Shown piece after piece: positions 36,201 through 44,963 of a stretch of 64,000 nucleotides of DNA. Position 1 is the first letter of the stretch. Every line of letters begins with the position of its first letter. The notes under the pieces were generated by a model. It was given only the letters and a program-made list of their open reading frames with translations, had not been told where the DNA came from and did no database searches. The position numbers were made by a program, and so were the translations under genes. Source of the stretch: JAJDZL01 sp965221175 (GTDB taxonomy: Bacteria; Pseudomonadota; Gammaproteobacteria; Arenicellales; JAJDZL01); contig OZ244867.1 in the NCBI GenBank assembly GCA_965221175.1, positions 434,001 through 498,000 on the forward strand. Reading direction: 5' to 3'.

Positions 36201-36719
36201 GCCGCGAAAGGCATATTCTCCAGCTGCTTCTACTTGCTTAACATCTTGATACGATGCCTGATTCAGTTGATCGCGAAGTGCTTCAATATTTAGAATGGAA
36301 CCGGTTGCAAGTGCAAAGCTGTTTGCTGCGATGTAATTGATAGGGGGGAGCCTTTGCATGAGATTGTCGACGGATACCACAACAATTCCGCGAGCAAGCA
36401 ATGGTAGCTTGCTGAGAAGACTTATTCTCTGAGACACGATGTCCTGGTGCGGGCTGAAAGTGTCATACGGAAGACACTCCCAGCCCGGAAAAAATAGGAT
36501 GGGAACGCTTTCTGAACTAAAAAATTTCAGGGACTCCACAAGCACTTCTGCTTCTCGACTGCTACCCGTCACTACCACAGCCAGTTCAGAGTGTCTGCCG
36601 GCAGCTGCTGCGATAGCGAGTGCATCAGCGCTTCCATACAATTCACACCACGATACGCTTGCATCTTCGATTTGAATAGTCGGAGGATTAAGTGGAGAAA
36701 TTTTGTGATTTTGATTCAC
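33222..36719 (-). CDS. mfd: Transcription-repair coupling factor Mfd
   Basis: 1165 residues, full length. UvrB-like N-terminal module (FFPGWECLPYDTFSPHQDIVSQRI), RNA polymerase interaction region (GEPVVHELYGIGLYRGLV, DKETLYVPV), RecG-like translocase with Walker A GDVGFGKTEVAMRAA near residue 630 and DEEHRFG near 733, then TATPIPRTL, LRGRVGRS and the C-terminal TRCF domain. It removes stalled RNA polymerase and recruits UvrA. Transcribed towards nirV. Confidence 0.97.
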   Translation of the reverse strand: MNQNHKISPLNPPTIQIEDASVSWCELYGSADALAIAAAAGRHSELAVVVTGSSREAEVLVESLKFFSSESVPILFFPGWECLPYDTFSPHQDIVSQRISLLSKLPLLARGIVVVSVDNLMQRLPPINYIAANSFALATGSILNIEALRDQLNQASYQDVKQVEAAGEYAFRGGVVDLYPTGAADPIRIELFGDRIDTLRFFDAQTQLSKQKIESIEILPGGEIPINDESIRSLRQGIREHLDGDPRENEVYNGIDSKQLPNGTEFYLPLFYRSTSLLFDYIPSPSVYFTMESCQSGANQFWQQVNERFQIASNRVSRLPLLPNMLYLSPTQLEEQLKLHANVQINGMSHSCIHNYQTEQPLEISAKNRNVKLELTLQNHYKSVQLKTLICVDGLGQRETVENALKNIEIPYARVETWDDFIKCNSQLAISVSRLHAGLRIPEDGLQVITSSELFGRRIQAPKPTTRVRSPEALIASMEELEIGEPVVHELYGIGLYRGLVTMDVTGSPAEFLTIEYRDKETLYVPVYSIDYVSRFVGSKSEEIVLNSLSSKNWDKARRKARKKVFDIAAELLEIQSLRDSRKGNCMPVPEEDYQNFVSRFTYRETPDQKNAIGQVLDDLSLSRPMDRLICGDVGFGKTEVAMRAALVAVANSYQVAVIVPTTLLARQHFDVFQDRFSEMGIRIELLSRMRKISDVKDVMHHLKTGKVDIAIGTHRLLQSDVEFSNLGLLIIDEEHRFGVRQKEHLKKLRTNVDILTLTATPIPRTLSMAMNEIRDISIIATPPDNRLSVRTFLKSWQPEIIREACQRELGRGGQIFYVYNEVRSIQQAARELANIVPEATIDVAHGQMPKLKLEAVMKNFYMQKFDVLVCSTIIESGIDIPTANTIIIDRASKFGLAQLHQLRGRVGRSHHQAYAYLLVPNKEYLRGDARNRLEAIEAFDQLGMGYVIAAHDLEIRGAGALLGEEQSGAINDIGYAMYSDFLKDAVLTLKRSHSKQIFDSSPIAKQDSTEINLHAPALIPEKWIPNVNLRLTLYRKIATASDNAKLNQLKAEMLDRFGRFPKEVSLLFHISSLQLHSNILGIVSINIGSHSGRIVFGTQANFDVDGLNHLIESYPGSVKLSKPDSAILLTHLLDSEDDRIKKAFFILDTITPKGVNCTQQHATN

Positions 36720-37151
36720 GTCTCAAATCAGCGGATGTATGAACAATGTAACGAACAAGTAAATGAAATTATATTTAACGATAGAAAGTAGACAACCAAG
36801 CTTCTGTAACTTACGTTCGCAGAATTAAGGAACACTATGGCACTGAGCCCAATCTCATTGATGAAATCGACAGATTCAAGGTGCGCCCACATGCTTGCAA
36901 TCACTCATCATGCACATAACACCATAAGATCTGACACTTAGCTTCTCACCACCTCAATCTACTTTTTGAAGGCCCACTATATAATTAGCCAGAGTAACTG
37001 TGCATGCCTGTGTTTTGACTGTTTACGGAGTGCTCCCTGGAAGTCTATGCATCTAGCTTTTTGTAGACACAGTTTCCAAGTTACCAAACTAGACTACTTA
37101 TACTAGTGCGACACTCACAGATTGCGGTCATCTATTGGATAGAATATAGAT
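36720..37151. other. 432-bp spacer between mfd and ispD; possible gene debris
   Basis: Between two divergent genes. A start-less 44-codon open stretch at 36785-36919 reads like protein (YVRRIKEHYGTEP..IDEIDRFKVRPHACN) but I cannot place it. A TATAAT at 36980-36985 has no matching -35. Otherwise nothing seen. Confidence 0.3.
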
Positions 37152-37865
37152 ATGGTCAGCCAAGTCAATGAATCCCCGTTGAATCGCTACTGGGGTTTGA
37201 TACCAGCAGCAGGAATCGGCCATCGGATGGCGGCATCCATACCCAAACAATTCATGAAACTAGGCGATAAAACTCTCCTTGAACGGTCTGTAGAATCACT
37301 AGCAAGTCATGAAAAGATCGAAGGGATATATATCGGGTTATCTGCAGATTGCGAGCGCAGTGAATGGGTGAAGTCCTTGCATCCGAAAGTCATTGACATA
37401 TACGAAGGAGGGGCATCTCGCACTGAAACCGTGCTGAATGGGACGAGGTACCTTCTTGAAAATGGTTGTTCAGAGAGTGATTGGATTCTCGTTCACGATT
37501 CCAATCGGCCATTTTTAAGTCTGGATGAAATCTCTTCTTTGCTGTCGAAAGTTGGAGAAGACTTAAATGGCGGAATACTAAGCGAGCCTATTCACGATAC
37601 TGTCAAGCTTGGCTCCTCAAGTCGAATCTCCAAAACCTTGCCGCGAGGTGAGCTTTTTCGAGCACAGACACCGCAAATGTTCAAAATTGGTATCTTGAAT
37701 AAAGCTTTGACCAAATGCCTACAATCTGGGATTGAGGTTACTGACGAAGCACAGGCAGTGGAACTGCTTGGCTACCATCCAATTCTCGTCAGAGGCAGCG
37801 CATCAAACATCAAGATCACAACTGCTGATGACATGAACATGGCGCATGCAATGGTGAACCTGTGA
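37152..37865 (+). CDS. ispD: 2-C-methyl-D-erythritol 4-phosphate cytidylyltransferase
   Basis: 237 residues. CTP-binding N-terminus LIPAAGIGHRMAASIPKQFMKLGDKTLLE, then EGGASRTETVLNG, LVHDSNRPF (usually VHDAARP), LFRAQTPQMFK and EVTDEAQAVE, with the closing IKITTADD. Third step of the non-mevalonate isoprenoid pathway. The Ser-Asn in place of Ala-Ala in the VHD motif is unusual but the Arg-Pro is kept. ispF follows 33 bases downstream. Confidence 0.95.
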   Translation: MVSQVNESPLNRYWGLIPAAGIGHRMAASIPKQFMKLGDKTLLERSVESLASHEKIEGIYIGLSADCERSEWVKSLHPKVIDIYEGGASRTETVLNGTRYLLENGCSESDWILVHDSNRPFLSLDEISSLLSKVGEDLNGGILSEPIHDTVKLGSSSRISKTLPRGELFRAQTPQMFKIGILNKALTKCLQSGIEVTDEAQAVELLGYHPILVRGSASNIKITTADDMNMAHAMVNL

Positions 37866-37898
37866 TGCAAATCTTAAGCTTCATTCAGGAAAAATAAA

Positions 37899-38375
37899 TT
37901 GAACTTTAGAGTCGGATTCGGATTTGATGTACATGAGTTTGGCAAGGACAGAAAACTCATACTCGGCGGCGTAGATATTCCCCACACTGTGGGGCTTGCA
38001 GGGCATTCCGACGCTGACGCTATTGTACATGCAGTTGTGGATGCACTACTGGGTGCGGCGGGACTTGGGGATATTGGTATCCATTTTCCAAATACCGATC
38101 CTCAATACAAGGATGTAGACAGCCGATTCTTTCTTCGGAAGATTGCTGGGGATCTTGTTAGGTTAGGTTACTCGGTCTCCAATGTCGATATTACAGTGGT
38201 CGCTCAGGCTCCGCGATTGAGTCCTTATACCTCCGAGATGAAAAGGAACATTGCTCGGGATTTGGAAATTTCCAAAGAACAGGTCAATGTAAAAGCGACG
38301 ACTACCGAGAGTCTTGGATTTATCGGGCGGGAAGAAGGTGTCGCTGTTTGGGCTGTAGTGTCAATGACATCCTGA
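37899..38375 (+). CDS. ispF: 2-C-methyl-D-erythritol 2,4-cyclodiphosphate synthase
   Basis: 158 residues. Metal motif D-x-H in GFGFDVHEF, LGGVDIPHTVGLAGHSDADAIVHAV, GDIGIHFPNTDPQYK and the C-terminal ATTTESLGFIGREEGVAVWA. Trimeric enzyme of isoprenoid synthesis, paired with ispD. TTG start supported by AGGA eight bases upstream. Confidence 0.97.
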   Translation: MNFRVGFGFDVHEFGKDRKLILGGVDIPHTVGLAGHSDADAIVHAVVDALLGAAGLGDIGIHFPNTDPQYKDVDSRFFLRKIAGDLVRLGYSVSNVDITVVAQAPRLSPYTSEMKRNIARDLEISKEQVNVKATTTESLGFIGREEGVAVWAVVSMTS

Positions 38376-38417
38376 CTGACCAGTTACTAAGGACGGATAG
38401 GAGGTTTACATTGCTAT

Positions 38418-38951
38418 TCAGCCTTTTCTTTTTTTCAGCAGAATGTACTTCGCCCCCGAGCCGCCGTCATTTGGCAATGCGTTGCAGTAGCCAAGTACAT
38501 ATTTGTTCATTGCCAGTATTTTTTGCGTAGTGAGTTTGACTTTGGATATGCCATCGGGAGAATTTAATCCTTTCCCATGGACAATTTTTACGCATCGGAA
38601 ACCAGAGTTGACGGAATCCGTAAGGAAACGACGAACAATCTTTGTCGATTCCTCCACTGAATATCCGCGAACATAAGCGGAATCCTGTCGATGGAACCTT
38701 CCTTGCTTTAATCGGGTAAAGTCACGCTTGGCAAGTCCGGGTTTGCGGAATTCTTCGTCGCCATCAATTTCCACTTTAGAAAGATCCGGGAATTCCGCCA
38801 TGGATTCTCTGAGAACACTCTGTTCTTCGGTAACGGTTTTCTCGTTATTTGGTAAAGGTTTCAGTTTGTTGTGTTCAATTTTCTCGGCTTGATCCAGTTG
38901 AGTCACGCCAAGTTTTTCCATGGCAGACTCGAATGTGTCGGAGGATTTCAT
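38418..38951 (-). CDS. Smr domain protein (SmrA-like)
   Basis: 177 residues. An unstructured, charged N-terminus (about 1-75) precedes an Smr domain: AYVRGYSVEESTKIVRRFL, CVKIVHGKGLNSPDG and NALPNDGGSGAKYILL. The usual D-L-H-G start of the domain is Y-V-R-G here, as in some SmrA-type proteins. Smr domains cleave or bind nucleic acids; recent work links them to mRNA cleavage at collided ribosomes, but this member is untested. It converges on ispF and lies 23 bases behind trxB, likely cotranscribed. Confidence 0.85.
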   Translation of the reverse strand: MKSSDTFESAMEKLGVTQLDQAEKIEHNKLKPLPNNEKTVTEEQSVLRESMAEFPDLSKVEIDGDEEFRKPGLAKRDFTRLKQGRFHRQDSAYVRGYSVEESTKIVRRFLTDSVNSGFRCVKIVHGKGLNSPDGISKVKLTTQKILAMNKYVLGYCNALPNDGGSGAKYILLKKRKG

Positions 38952-38974
38952 TTTCAGTCAGCAAGTGCAATTCG

Positions 38975-39931
38975 TCAGGATTCCGAGTATTCTAAAAATT
39001 TCTGTGCATCCAAGGCTGCCATGCAGCCTGTACCTGCTGAGGTGACCGCCTGACGATAGACATGATCACTGACATCACCGGCTGCGAACACTCCAGGTTT
39101 GCTAGTTGCCGTGGCGCCACCATCGAAGCCGTTTACAGTGATGATATATCCTTCTTGCATTGCTAATTGGCCTTTGAATAATTCTGTATTGGGTGTGTGG
39201 CCGATTGCGATGAATACCCCGTGCACATCGATTTGATGTTCGTCACCTGTGACTGAGCTCTGTAATTTCAATCCTGTCAGCCCACTGTCATCTCCAACCA
39301 TTTCTTGTACCGTGTGGTTCCACAAGATGGTAATGTTCCCACCATTTTCAACACTTCGGCTCATAAGCCTGTCAGCGAGGATGGCTTCGGCACGGAGTTT
39401 GTCTCGGCGATGTACCAACACAACAGAAGATGCAATGTTCGAGAGATAAAGCGCTTCTTCCACAGCAGTATTGCCGCCCCCTATTACTGCAACTTTTTGG
39501 TTTTTATAAAAAAATCCGTCGCAGGTTGCGCAGGCGGAAACACCTTTCCCCTTGTATCGTTCTTCTGATTCCAGGCCGAGGTATCTGGCAGAAGCACCGG
39601 TAGAAACGATTAGAGAATCGCATGTGTATTCGTCCTGATCGCCAATCAAACGATATGGCTGAGATTGCAAGTCTACTGTATGTATGTGATCGTTGATAAT
39701 TTCAGTTTCGAATCTTGCAGCATGGTGCCACATACGATCCATCAGTTCGGGGCCTTGCACGCCTTCAGTATCACCGGGCCAGTTGTCTACATCTGTGGTT
39801 TTAGATAATTGACCTCCTTGTTCGATGCCTGTAATCAGAACGGGAGACAGGTTGGATCGTGCTGCGTAGACAGCAGCAGTGTATCCAGCAGGGCCGGACC
39901 CTAAAATCAGCAATTTACAGTGTTTTGACAT
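38975..39931 (-). CDS. trxB: Thioredoxin-disulfide reductase
   Basis: 318 residues. FAD motif GSGPAGYTAAVYAARS, redox centre CATC at 134-137 (VSACATCDGFFY), NADPH motif GGGNTAVEEAL and the C-terminal GVFAAGDVSDHVYRQAVTSAGTGCMAALDA. Reduces thioredoxin with NADPH. In related bacteria trxB is followed on the other strand by lrp and ftsK; lrp is missing here. Confidence 0.97.
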   Translation of the reverse strand: MSKHCKLLILGSGPAGYTAAVYAARSNLSPVLITGIEQGGQLSKTTDVDNWPGDTEGVQGPELMDRMWHHAARFETEIINDHIHTVDLQSQPYRLIGDQDEYTCDSLIVSTGASARYLGLESEERYKGKGVSACATCDGFFYKNQKVAVIGGGNTAVEEALYLSNIASSVVLVHRRDKLRAEAILADRLMSRSVENGGNITILWNHTVQEMVGDDSGLTGLKLQSSVTGDEHQIDVHGVFIAIGHTPNTELFKGQLAMQEGYIITVNGFDGGATATSKPGVFAAGDVSDHVYRQAVTSAGTGCMAALDAQKFLEYSES

Positions 39932-40330
39932 AACCTGATATACGAGTGCATTCGGAAAGTAAACGAATCAGATTGGCATCCCTCAGAATCTTTTCCGTCT
40001 GCTGAATGAACATTCGCTTTGAAACCCCAGCAACAATAATTTTGGAGGTGAACCGTGCGCTGAATAGCACAAAAGAAATTATAAACCAGAATTTGCAAGA
40101 GTTTTGGTTCGGCATAGAAGCCAATACAGAGTGCAAGCAAACTACGTAGTGTTCTTAAACACCGTGTTAATTGTCAGCACAAGCTTCAGGAGTTGAAACA
40201 AAATACTCACTTCATAAATCAATCTAATCATTGAGTTATGGCTTGTTTGTGAGAAACAAATTGAGTCGGTTTTTGTGATGAAATTTTGTTGCGCCTGCAT
40301 TTCTGTCACTATCCGAACATGAAACTAATT

Positions 40331-40336
40331 TATAAT
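40331..40336 (+). promoter_or_regulatory. Candidate -10 of the ftsK promoter
   Basis: Perfect TATAAT about 100 bases before the ftsK start; no good -35 at the right distance. Confidence 0.3.
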
Positions 40337-40389
40337 TGTATCTGAGTGCACAAATTGCAGTGCAATATGCACCAACAAGAGTTTCTCAA

Positions 40390-40411
40390 GTAAGTTCCAA
40401 CTTACCTTTTT
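40390..40411 (+). terminator. Terminator-like hairpin in the ftsK leader
   Basis: GTAAGTT-CC-AACTTAC followed by CTTTTT. Lying after the candidate promoter and before ftsK, with no gene ending upstream on this strand, it could attenuate ftsK transcription. The stem is AT-rich and short. Confidence 0.4.
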
Positions 40412-40438
40412 CCTGCGGCTTCACAGCAATTCTTTGGT

Positions 40439-42859
40439 TTGGCTGGCAAAGTAAAATCAACATTCTTTCGCATTGGCAGTGAATTTCTGATGCTTCTGCT
40501 TTGGGCATTGGCATTTACTCTCGCTGCGATTTTTTTGACTTATTCTCCTGCCGATCCCGGATGGAATGCGTCTAACTCTCCGGATGAGATTTCCAATTTT
40601 GGTGGAGTCATTGGTGCCTACATCGCAGACATCGGCTTATATCTATTTGGATACTTTGTAATCTTCATCCCTGTGGGCATCGCCCAATTTGGATGGAATT
40701 ACCAAAGAAAGTGGAAGCGGCAACACAGCGGGGGTGGGCAGATATTCCTTCCAATTTTGTTCTTTGTCGGCTTTGTTCTGACATTGATCGGGGGTTGTGG
40801 TTTGGAAAGCCTATACGGCACATACCAGACGGGTTTTCATCGTGGTGGAGTTTTGGGTTATGAAGTTACTAAGCTTGCAGCAGCTTATATTCAAGAGTCT
40901 TGGGCCATCTTATTGTTTGTTGGATTCTTCGTAGTTGGCACCAATGCGCTCGGGGTTTTTCCCTGGATTCGAATATTCAACTTCACTGGAAATTTATTGT
41001 TCTCTCTCAGTATGAATTTGTTTGCAGTTGGTAGAGTCGAGAGAAGACAAGCAACTTCACGGAAGAGAGTTGCCGCACCGATTCGCAGCGCGGATAGGTC
41101 AGGTGGTTTTCGATTACGTGGCGGGCTTGGAAAATCGAAATTAAAATCACAAGACAAAAGTCAGCAATCAAAGCCACCGCTTCAAGCTGAAAAGCAGAAA
41201 CCGCGAGTTTCAGGTGACAAACGGCGCACCGAGCCAATCATCGTTCCATTGAAAGGTCAGATATCGCCAGTTCAATCCGAAAATAAATCACAATCTTCAT
41301 TGGAAAAGTCAGTAACCCCATTGCCAATGAAACGGACGGTGTCCGCGAAGAAGACCACAGATGCGTCCAAAAAATCTCCGTCAGCTCAGCAGACATTTCC
41401 GGATATCTCGATTCTGGATCCTTCAGAAAAATTCACCAATGCCTATTCACAAGAAGAAATTAATGAAATGGCTGCCAAAATTGAATCTATGCTGGGAGAT
41501 TTCAATGTTCACGTGGCTGTTCGGGGAGCACATCCCGGGCCGGTTATCACGCAGTTCGAAATTGATCCAGCGGCGGGCGTCAAAGCAAGTCAGATTGTAA
41601 ACCTTTCCACTGACCTTGCTCGACAGTTGACAGTTATGAGCGTTCGTGTTGTTGACAATATTCCGGGAAGTTCGTACGTCGGGCTGGAAGTCCCGAATAC
41701 GAAGCGCGAATTAGTTCGTCTGATTGACGGACTGGATTCGGATGAATACAAGAACTCGAAACATCCTCTAACGATGGTTTTGGGCAAGGATATTCGTGGC
41801 CGCACCGTAGTCTCGAACCTCGCAGCCATGCCACATTTGCTGATCGCTGGTACTACGGGAGCTGGAAAATCGGTTTGTTTGAATGCGATTCTGCTGAGTT
41901 TTCTTTTCAAGTCGACACCGGACGATCTTCGATTGATCATGATTGATCCCAAGCGGCTTGAACTATCAATATACGAGGGAATTCCACATTTGCTCGTGCC
42001 AGTGATCACTGAAGTAGCAAAAACAGACAATGCGCTGCACTGGTGTATTTCTGAAATGGAACGTCGTTTCGAGATCATGGCCCATCTGGGTGTTCGGAGC
42101 ATGGAGAATTGCAATGAGATGATACGTAATTCCAAAATTCCGATTCCAGACCCTACAGCAACGGACCCTGAGCTGGCCAAGCCGCTTGTACCCTTCGCCA
42201 ATATTGTCGTCATCATTGATGAATTGGCCGATTTGATTATGTCCACCTCCAAGAAATCTGAGGAATTGATTATTCGGATTGCACAGCGCGCGCGCGCAGC
42301 AGGTATTCATCTGATTGTTGCAACACAACGTCCTTCCACCGATGTGATTCGCGGCACACTCAAAGCAAATATCCCAACGAGAATCGCGTTCAAGGTAGCT
42401 TCAAACGCTGATTCTCGAACGATTCTTGATCAACCGGGCGCTGAACATTTGTTGGGAGCGGGGGACATGTTGTTCATTCCGCCTGGAAGTGCGTCGGTTA
42501 AGCGTGTGCATGGTGCGTTTGTAGACGATGATGAAGTCAAACGAGTCGTTGATAACGTCAAACGCTCAGGGAAGCCTGTGTACGACGAAAGCATGGAAGC
42601 GGCATTGAACAGTGAGGTTGGCTCCAATTCTAGCAATGGCAGATTTGGATTGGATGATGAAGAGGATGAACTTTACAATGCTGCTCTGGATTTTGTGGTG
42701 CGTTCCAGGCGACCGACTATATCTTCGGTTCAGCGGCATTTGCGTATTGGCTATAACAGAGCCGCAAGAATTATTGAGAACATGGAGGCAGCTGGGGCGA
42801 TCAGCCCACTTCAGGCTGGTGGAAAGCGAGAAGTTCTAATTCCGCCGCCGGAGGAATGA
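40439..42859 (+). CDS. ftsK: DNA translocase FtsK
   Basis: 806 residues. Four to five N-terminal membrane helices (about 12-190), a Pro/Lys/Gln/Ser-rich linker (about 195-320), the RecA-like motor (Walker A GTTGAGKSVCLNAIL, Walker B VVIIDELADLIM, ATQRPSTDVIRGTLKANIPTRIAFKV) and the C-terminal gamma winged helix (DELYNAALDFVVRSRRPTISSVQRHLRIGYNRAA) that reads KOPS and activates XerD. TTG start with no visible ribosome-binding site, so the true start is uncertain. First gene of ftsK-lolA-rarA-serS. Confidence 0.96.
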   Translation: MAGKVKSTFFRIGSEFLMLLLWALAFTLAAIFLTYSPADPGWNASNSPDEISNFGGVIGAYIADIGLYLFGYFVIFIPVGIAQFGWNYQRKWKRQHSGGGQIFLPILFFVGFVLTLIGGCGLESLYGTYQTGFHRGGVLGYEVTKLAAAYIQESWAILLFVGFFVVGTNALGVFPWIRIFNFTGNLLFSLSMNLFAVGRVERRQATSRKRVAAPIRSADRSGGFRLRGGLGKSKLKSQDKSQQSKPPLQAEKQKPRVSGDKRRTEPIIVPLKGQISPVQSENKSQSSLEKSVTPLPMKRTVSAKKTTDASKKSPSAQQTFPDISILDPSEKFTNAYSQEEINEMAAKIESMLGDFNVHVAVRGAHPGPVITQFEIDPAAGVKASQIVNLSTDLARQLTVMSVRVVDNIPGSSYVGLEVPNTKRELVRLIDGLDSDEYKNSKHPLTMVLGKDIRGRTVVSNLAAMPHLLIAGTTGAGKSVCLNAILLSFLFKSTPDDLRLIMIDPKRLELSIYEGIPHLLVPVITEVAKTDNALHWCISEMERRFEIMAHLGVRSMENCNEMIRNSKIPIPDPTATDPELAKPLVPFANIVVIIDELADLIMSTSKKSEELIIRIAQRARAAGIHLIVATQRPSTDVIRGTLKANIPTRIAFKVASNADSRTILDQPGAEHLLGAGDMLFIPPGSASVKRVHGAFVDDDEVKRVVDNVKRSGKPVYDESMEAALNSEVGSNSSNGRFGLDDEEDELYNAALDFVVRSRRPTISSVQRHLRIGYNRAARIIENMEAAGAISPLQAGGKREVLIPPPEE

Positions 42860-42860
42860 C

Positions 42861-43511
42861 ATGAGACTATTTAGCAAGAAATCTCTTGTACGCATACTGG
42901 CACTGCTGGTTTTGATTGCACCTACAGTAGCAATTTCTTCCGTATCATTGGACAGACTGTCCAAGTTTTTCGAGCAGGACAGCACCTATTTCGCAGAATT
43001 CTATCAGGTGATTCTTGATGAAGGGCTGTTTTTGGTGGAAGAGAGTGTCGGCTTGCTGTGGTTGTCTCGCCCGAATCGATTTCGTTGGGAGTATTCCGAA
43101 CCGTTCGCTCAGACAATCGTCAGTGATGGAACGAATATTTGGGAATATGATGTTGAGCTGGAACAGGCGACGGTTCGAAAATTTACTGATGTTGTCGATC
43201 GTAGTGCCGCACAAATCTTAGCTGGTACAAACGATCTTGAAGAAAATTACATTGTCGAAGATCTGGGCATTCAAGGGCAATTGGCCTGGGTTTCGATCCA
43301 GCCGAAAACTGAGGAATCTGCCCAGTTTCAATCCATGCGACTTGGATTTGATGAACGGAGTCTGAGAAGTGTAGAAATTCTGGATACTTTGGGAAACACT
43401 ACGAGACTCCAGCTACTTGATGTCGTCCAGGGTTCTGAATTCGATGAGGCAACCTTTCAGATTGTTATACCTCAAGGTGTAGACCTGATCGATGCACGTG
43501 AAGAGGAATAG
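42861..43511 (+). CDS. lolA: Outer-membrane lipoprotein carrier protein LolA
   Basis: 216 residues with a signal peptide (about 1-25). FAEFYQVILDEG, the SVGLLWLSRPNRFRWEY strand and IVSDGTNIWEYDVELEQATV are typical of LolA, the periplasmic chaperone that ferries lipoproteins from LolCDE to LolB. One base separates it from the ftsK stop. The E. coli-type Arg that grips acyl chains lies in the RPNRFRW region. Confidence 0.93.
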   Translation: MRLFSKKSLVRILALLVLIAPTVAISSVSLDRLSKFFEQDSTYFAEFYQVILDEGLFLVEESVGLLWLSRPNRFRWEYSEPFAQTIVSDGTNIWEYDVELEQATVRKFTDVVDRSAAQILAGTNDLEENYIVEDLGIQGQLAWVSIQPKTEESAQFQSMRLGFDERSLRSVEILDTLGNTTRLQLLDVVQGSEFDEATFQIVIPQGVDLIDAREEE

Positions 43512-43531
43512 CGAGTTATCAACTTCTCAAT

Positions 43532-44869
43532 TTGGACAAATCAGATATCAACAATTCTAAGAGTTATCGTCAACTAACTCCGCTTGCGGAGCTTCTGCGA
43601 CCCGAAACAGTCGATGATGTTTTTGGTCAAGATCATCTACTGTCTGCTGGCAAGCCATTACGAACGGCAATCGAAGCTGGAATTCCCCATTCCATGGTTT
43701 TGTGGGGGCCTCCAGGAAGTGGCAAGACCACTCTCGCTCGAATTATCTCCGGCTCGCTCAATGCCCAAATTCTGACTATCTCTGCTGTCAAAAGCGGAAT
43801 TCAGGATATCCGAAAAGCGGTCGAGTCGGGCAGCAGTGCAAAGAGTCAGGGAAAGGCAACGGTTTTGTTCGTCGACGAGGTTCACAGATTCAACAAAGTT
43901 CAACAAGATGCTTTTCTGCCTCATATTGAAAGCGGAGACCTAATATTTATCGGAGCTACAACTGAAAACCCAGGATTCGAGTTGAATGGTGCGCTTCTGT
44001 CGAGGTTGAAAGTTTATGTGCTAAAACCTCTACAGATTGAAGATGTTCGAAAAGTTCTACACCGAAGTCTGACTGTCGGCTCTGATGTACTGCCTGAGAA
44101 CTTTGCCATTTCGGAGCAGGCTCAAGCTATATTCGTGGAAGCTTCGGGTGGAGATGCAAGAAGAGTATTGAACTACATTGAAGTGGCTGCTGGAATCGTG
44201 GGAAGTGAAAAAGACAGAACTGTATCGGCGAATTTAGCCGCCGAAGTTGTTGGCGAGCCAATGGCCAGATTCGACAAACGAGGCGACATATTTTACGAGC
44301 AGATTTCAGCGCTTCACAAATCAGTGCGCGGGTCTGACCCCGATGCCTCACTATACTGGTTCGCACGAATGCTGGCAGGTGGATGTGACCCGATCTATAT
44401 CGCAAGAAGGGTTGTTCGCATTGCCAGCGAAGACATTGGAAATGCTGATCCACATGCACTCAATGTTGCACTCAACGGTTGGGAAACCTATCAGAGATTG
44501 GGTACACCTGAAGGAGAGCTGGCAATCGCACAGGCGGTAATTTATCTGGCCTGCTGTCCGAAGAGCAACGCAGTGTACAAGGCATTCGGAAAAGCACAAA
44601 ATGACGCAAAGATATTTGGTGATCTTGAAGTGCCGCTTCACCTGCGAAACGCACCGACGCAGTTGATGAAGGAATTGGGGTACGGCGAAGAATATCGCTA
44701 TGCTCACGACGAACCCGGTGGAATCGCGGCAGGTGAGAACTACTTTCCTGAAGGAATGCGACAGACGAGTTATTATCAGCCAGTTGAGCGCGGTGTGGAA
44801 AAGAGAATCAAGGACTACCTGCAGGCTATTCGACAGCAACAGGGTGCAAAGTCCAAGCACATTGGGTAG
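43532..44869 (+). CDS. rarA: Replication-associated recombination protein RarA (MgsA)
   Basis: 445-residue AAA+ clamp-loader-like ATPase. TPLAELLRPETVDDVFGQDHLL, Walker A GPPGSGKTTLARI, Walker B FVDEVHRFNKVQQDAFL, sensor GATTENPGFELN, then RRVVRIASEDIGNADPHAL and the tetramerisation tail. Acts at stalled forks and gaps with SSB. TTG start; conserved place between lolA and serS. Confidence 0.96.
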   Translation: MDKSDINNSKSYRQLTPLAELLRPETVDDVFGQDHLLSAGKPLRTAIEAGIPHSMVLWGPPGSGKTTLARIISGSLNAQILTISAVKSGIQDIRKAVESGSSAKSQGKATVLFVDEVHRFNKVQQDAFLPHIESGDLIFIGATTENPGFELNGALLSRLKVYVLKPLQIEDVRKVLHRSLTVGSDVLPENFAISEQAQAIFVEASGGDARRVLNYIEVAAGIVGSEKDRTVSANLAAEVVGEPMARFDKRGDIFYEQISALHKSVRGSDPDASLYWFARMLAGGCDPIYIARRVVRIASEDIGNADPHALNVALNGWETYQRLGTPEGELAIAQAVIYLACCPKSNAVYKAFGKAQNDAKIFGDLEVPLHLRNAPTQLMKELGYGEEYRYAHDEPGGIAAGENYFPEGMRQTSYYQPVERGVEKRIKDYLQAIRQQQGAKSKHIG

Positions 44870-44963
44870 GGCTTCACAATTCTAATTCGATTGTGAATTC
44901 ACATTTTATAATCTGCTTGACAGTTCAGAATTCCATCCATATTACGATAGTTCGAGGGGAAAA

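Larger units (their letters stand above)
39932..40438. other. 507-bp divergent spacer between trxB and ftsK; lrp absent
   Basis: No convincing gene and no lrp remnant. It contains a strong but orphan Shine-Dalgarno GGAGGTGA (40044-40051) in front of a two-codon frame GTG-CGC-TGA, a candidate promoter and a terminator-like hairpin (listed separately). Confidence 0.4.

Noticed and set aside
39907..40140. 73-77 codon minus-strand frames upstream of trxB
   Set aside because: Overlap the trxB start, have no ribosome-binding site and recall no family; not an lrp remnant.
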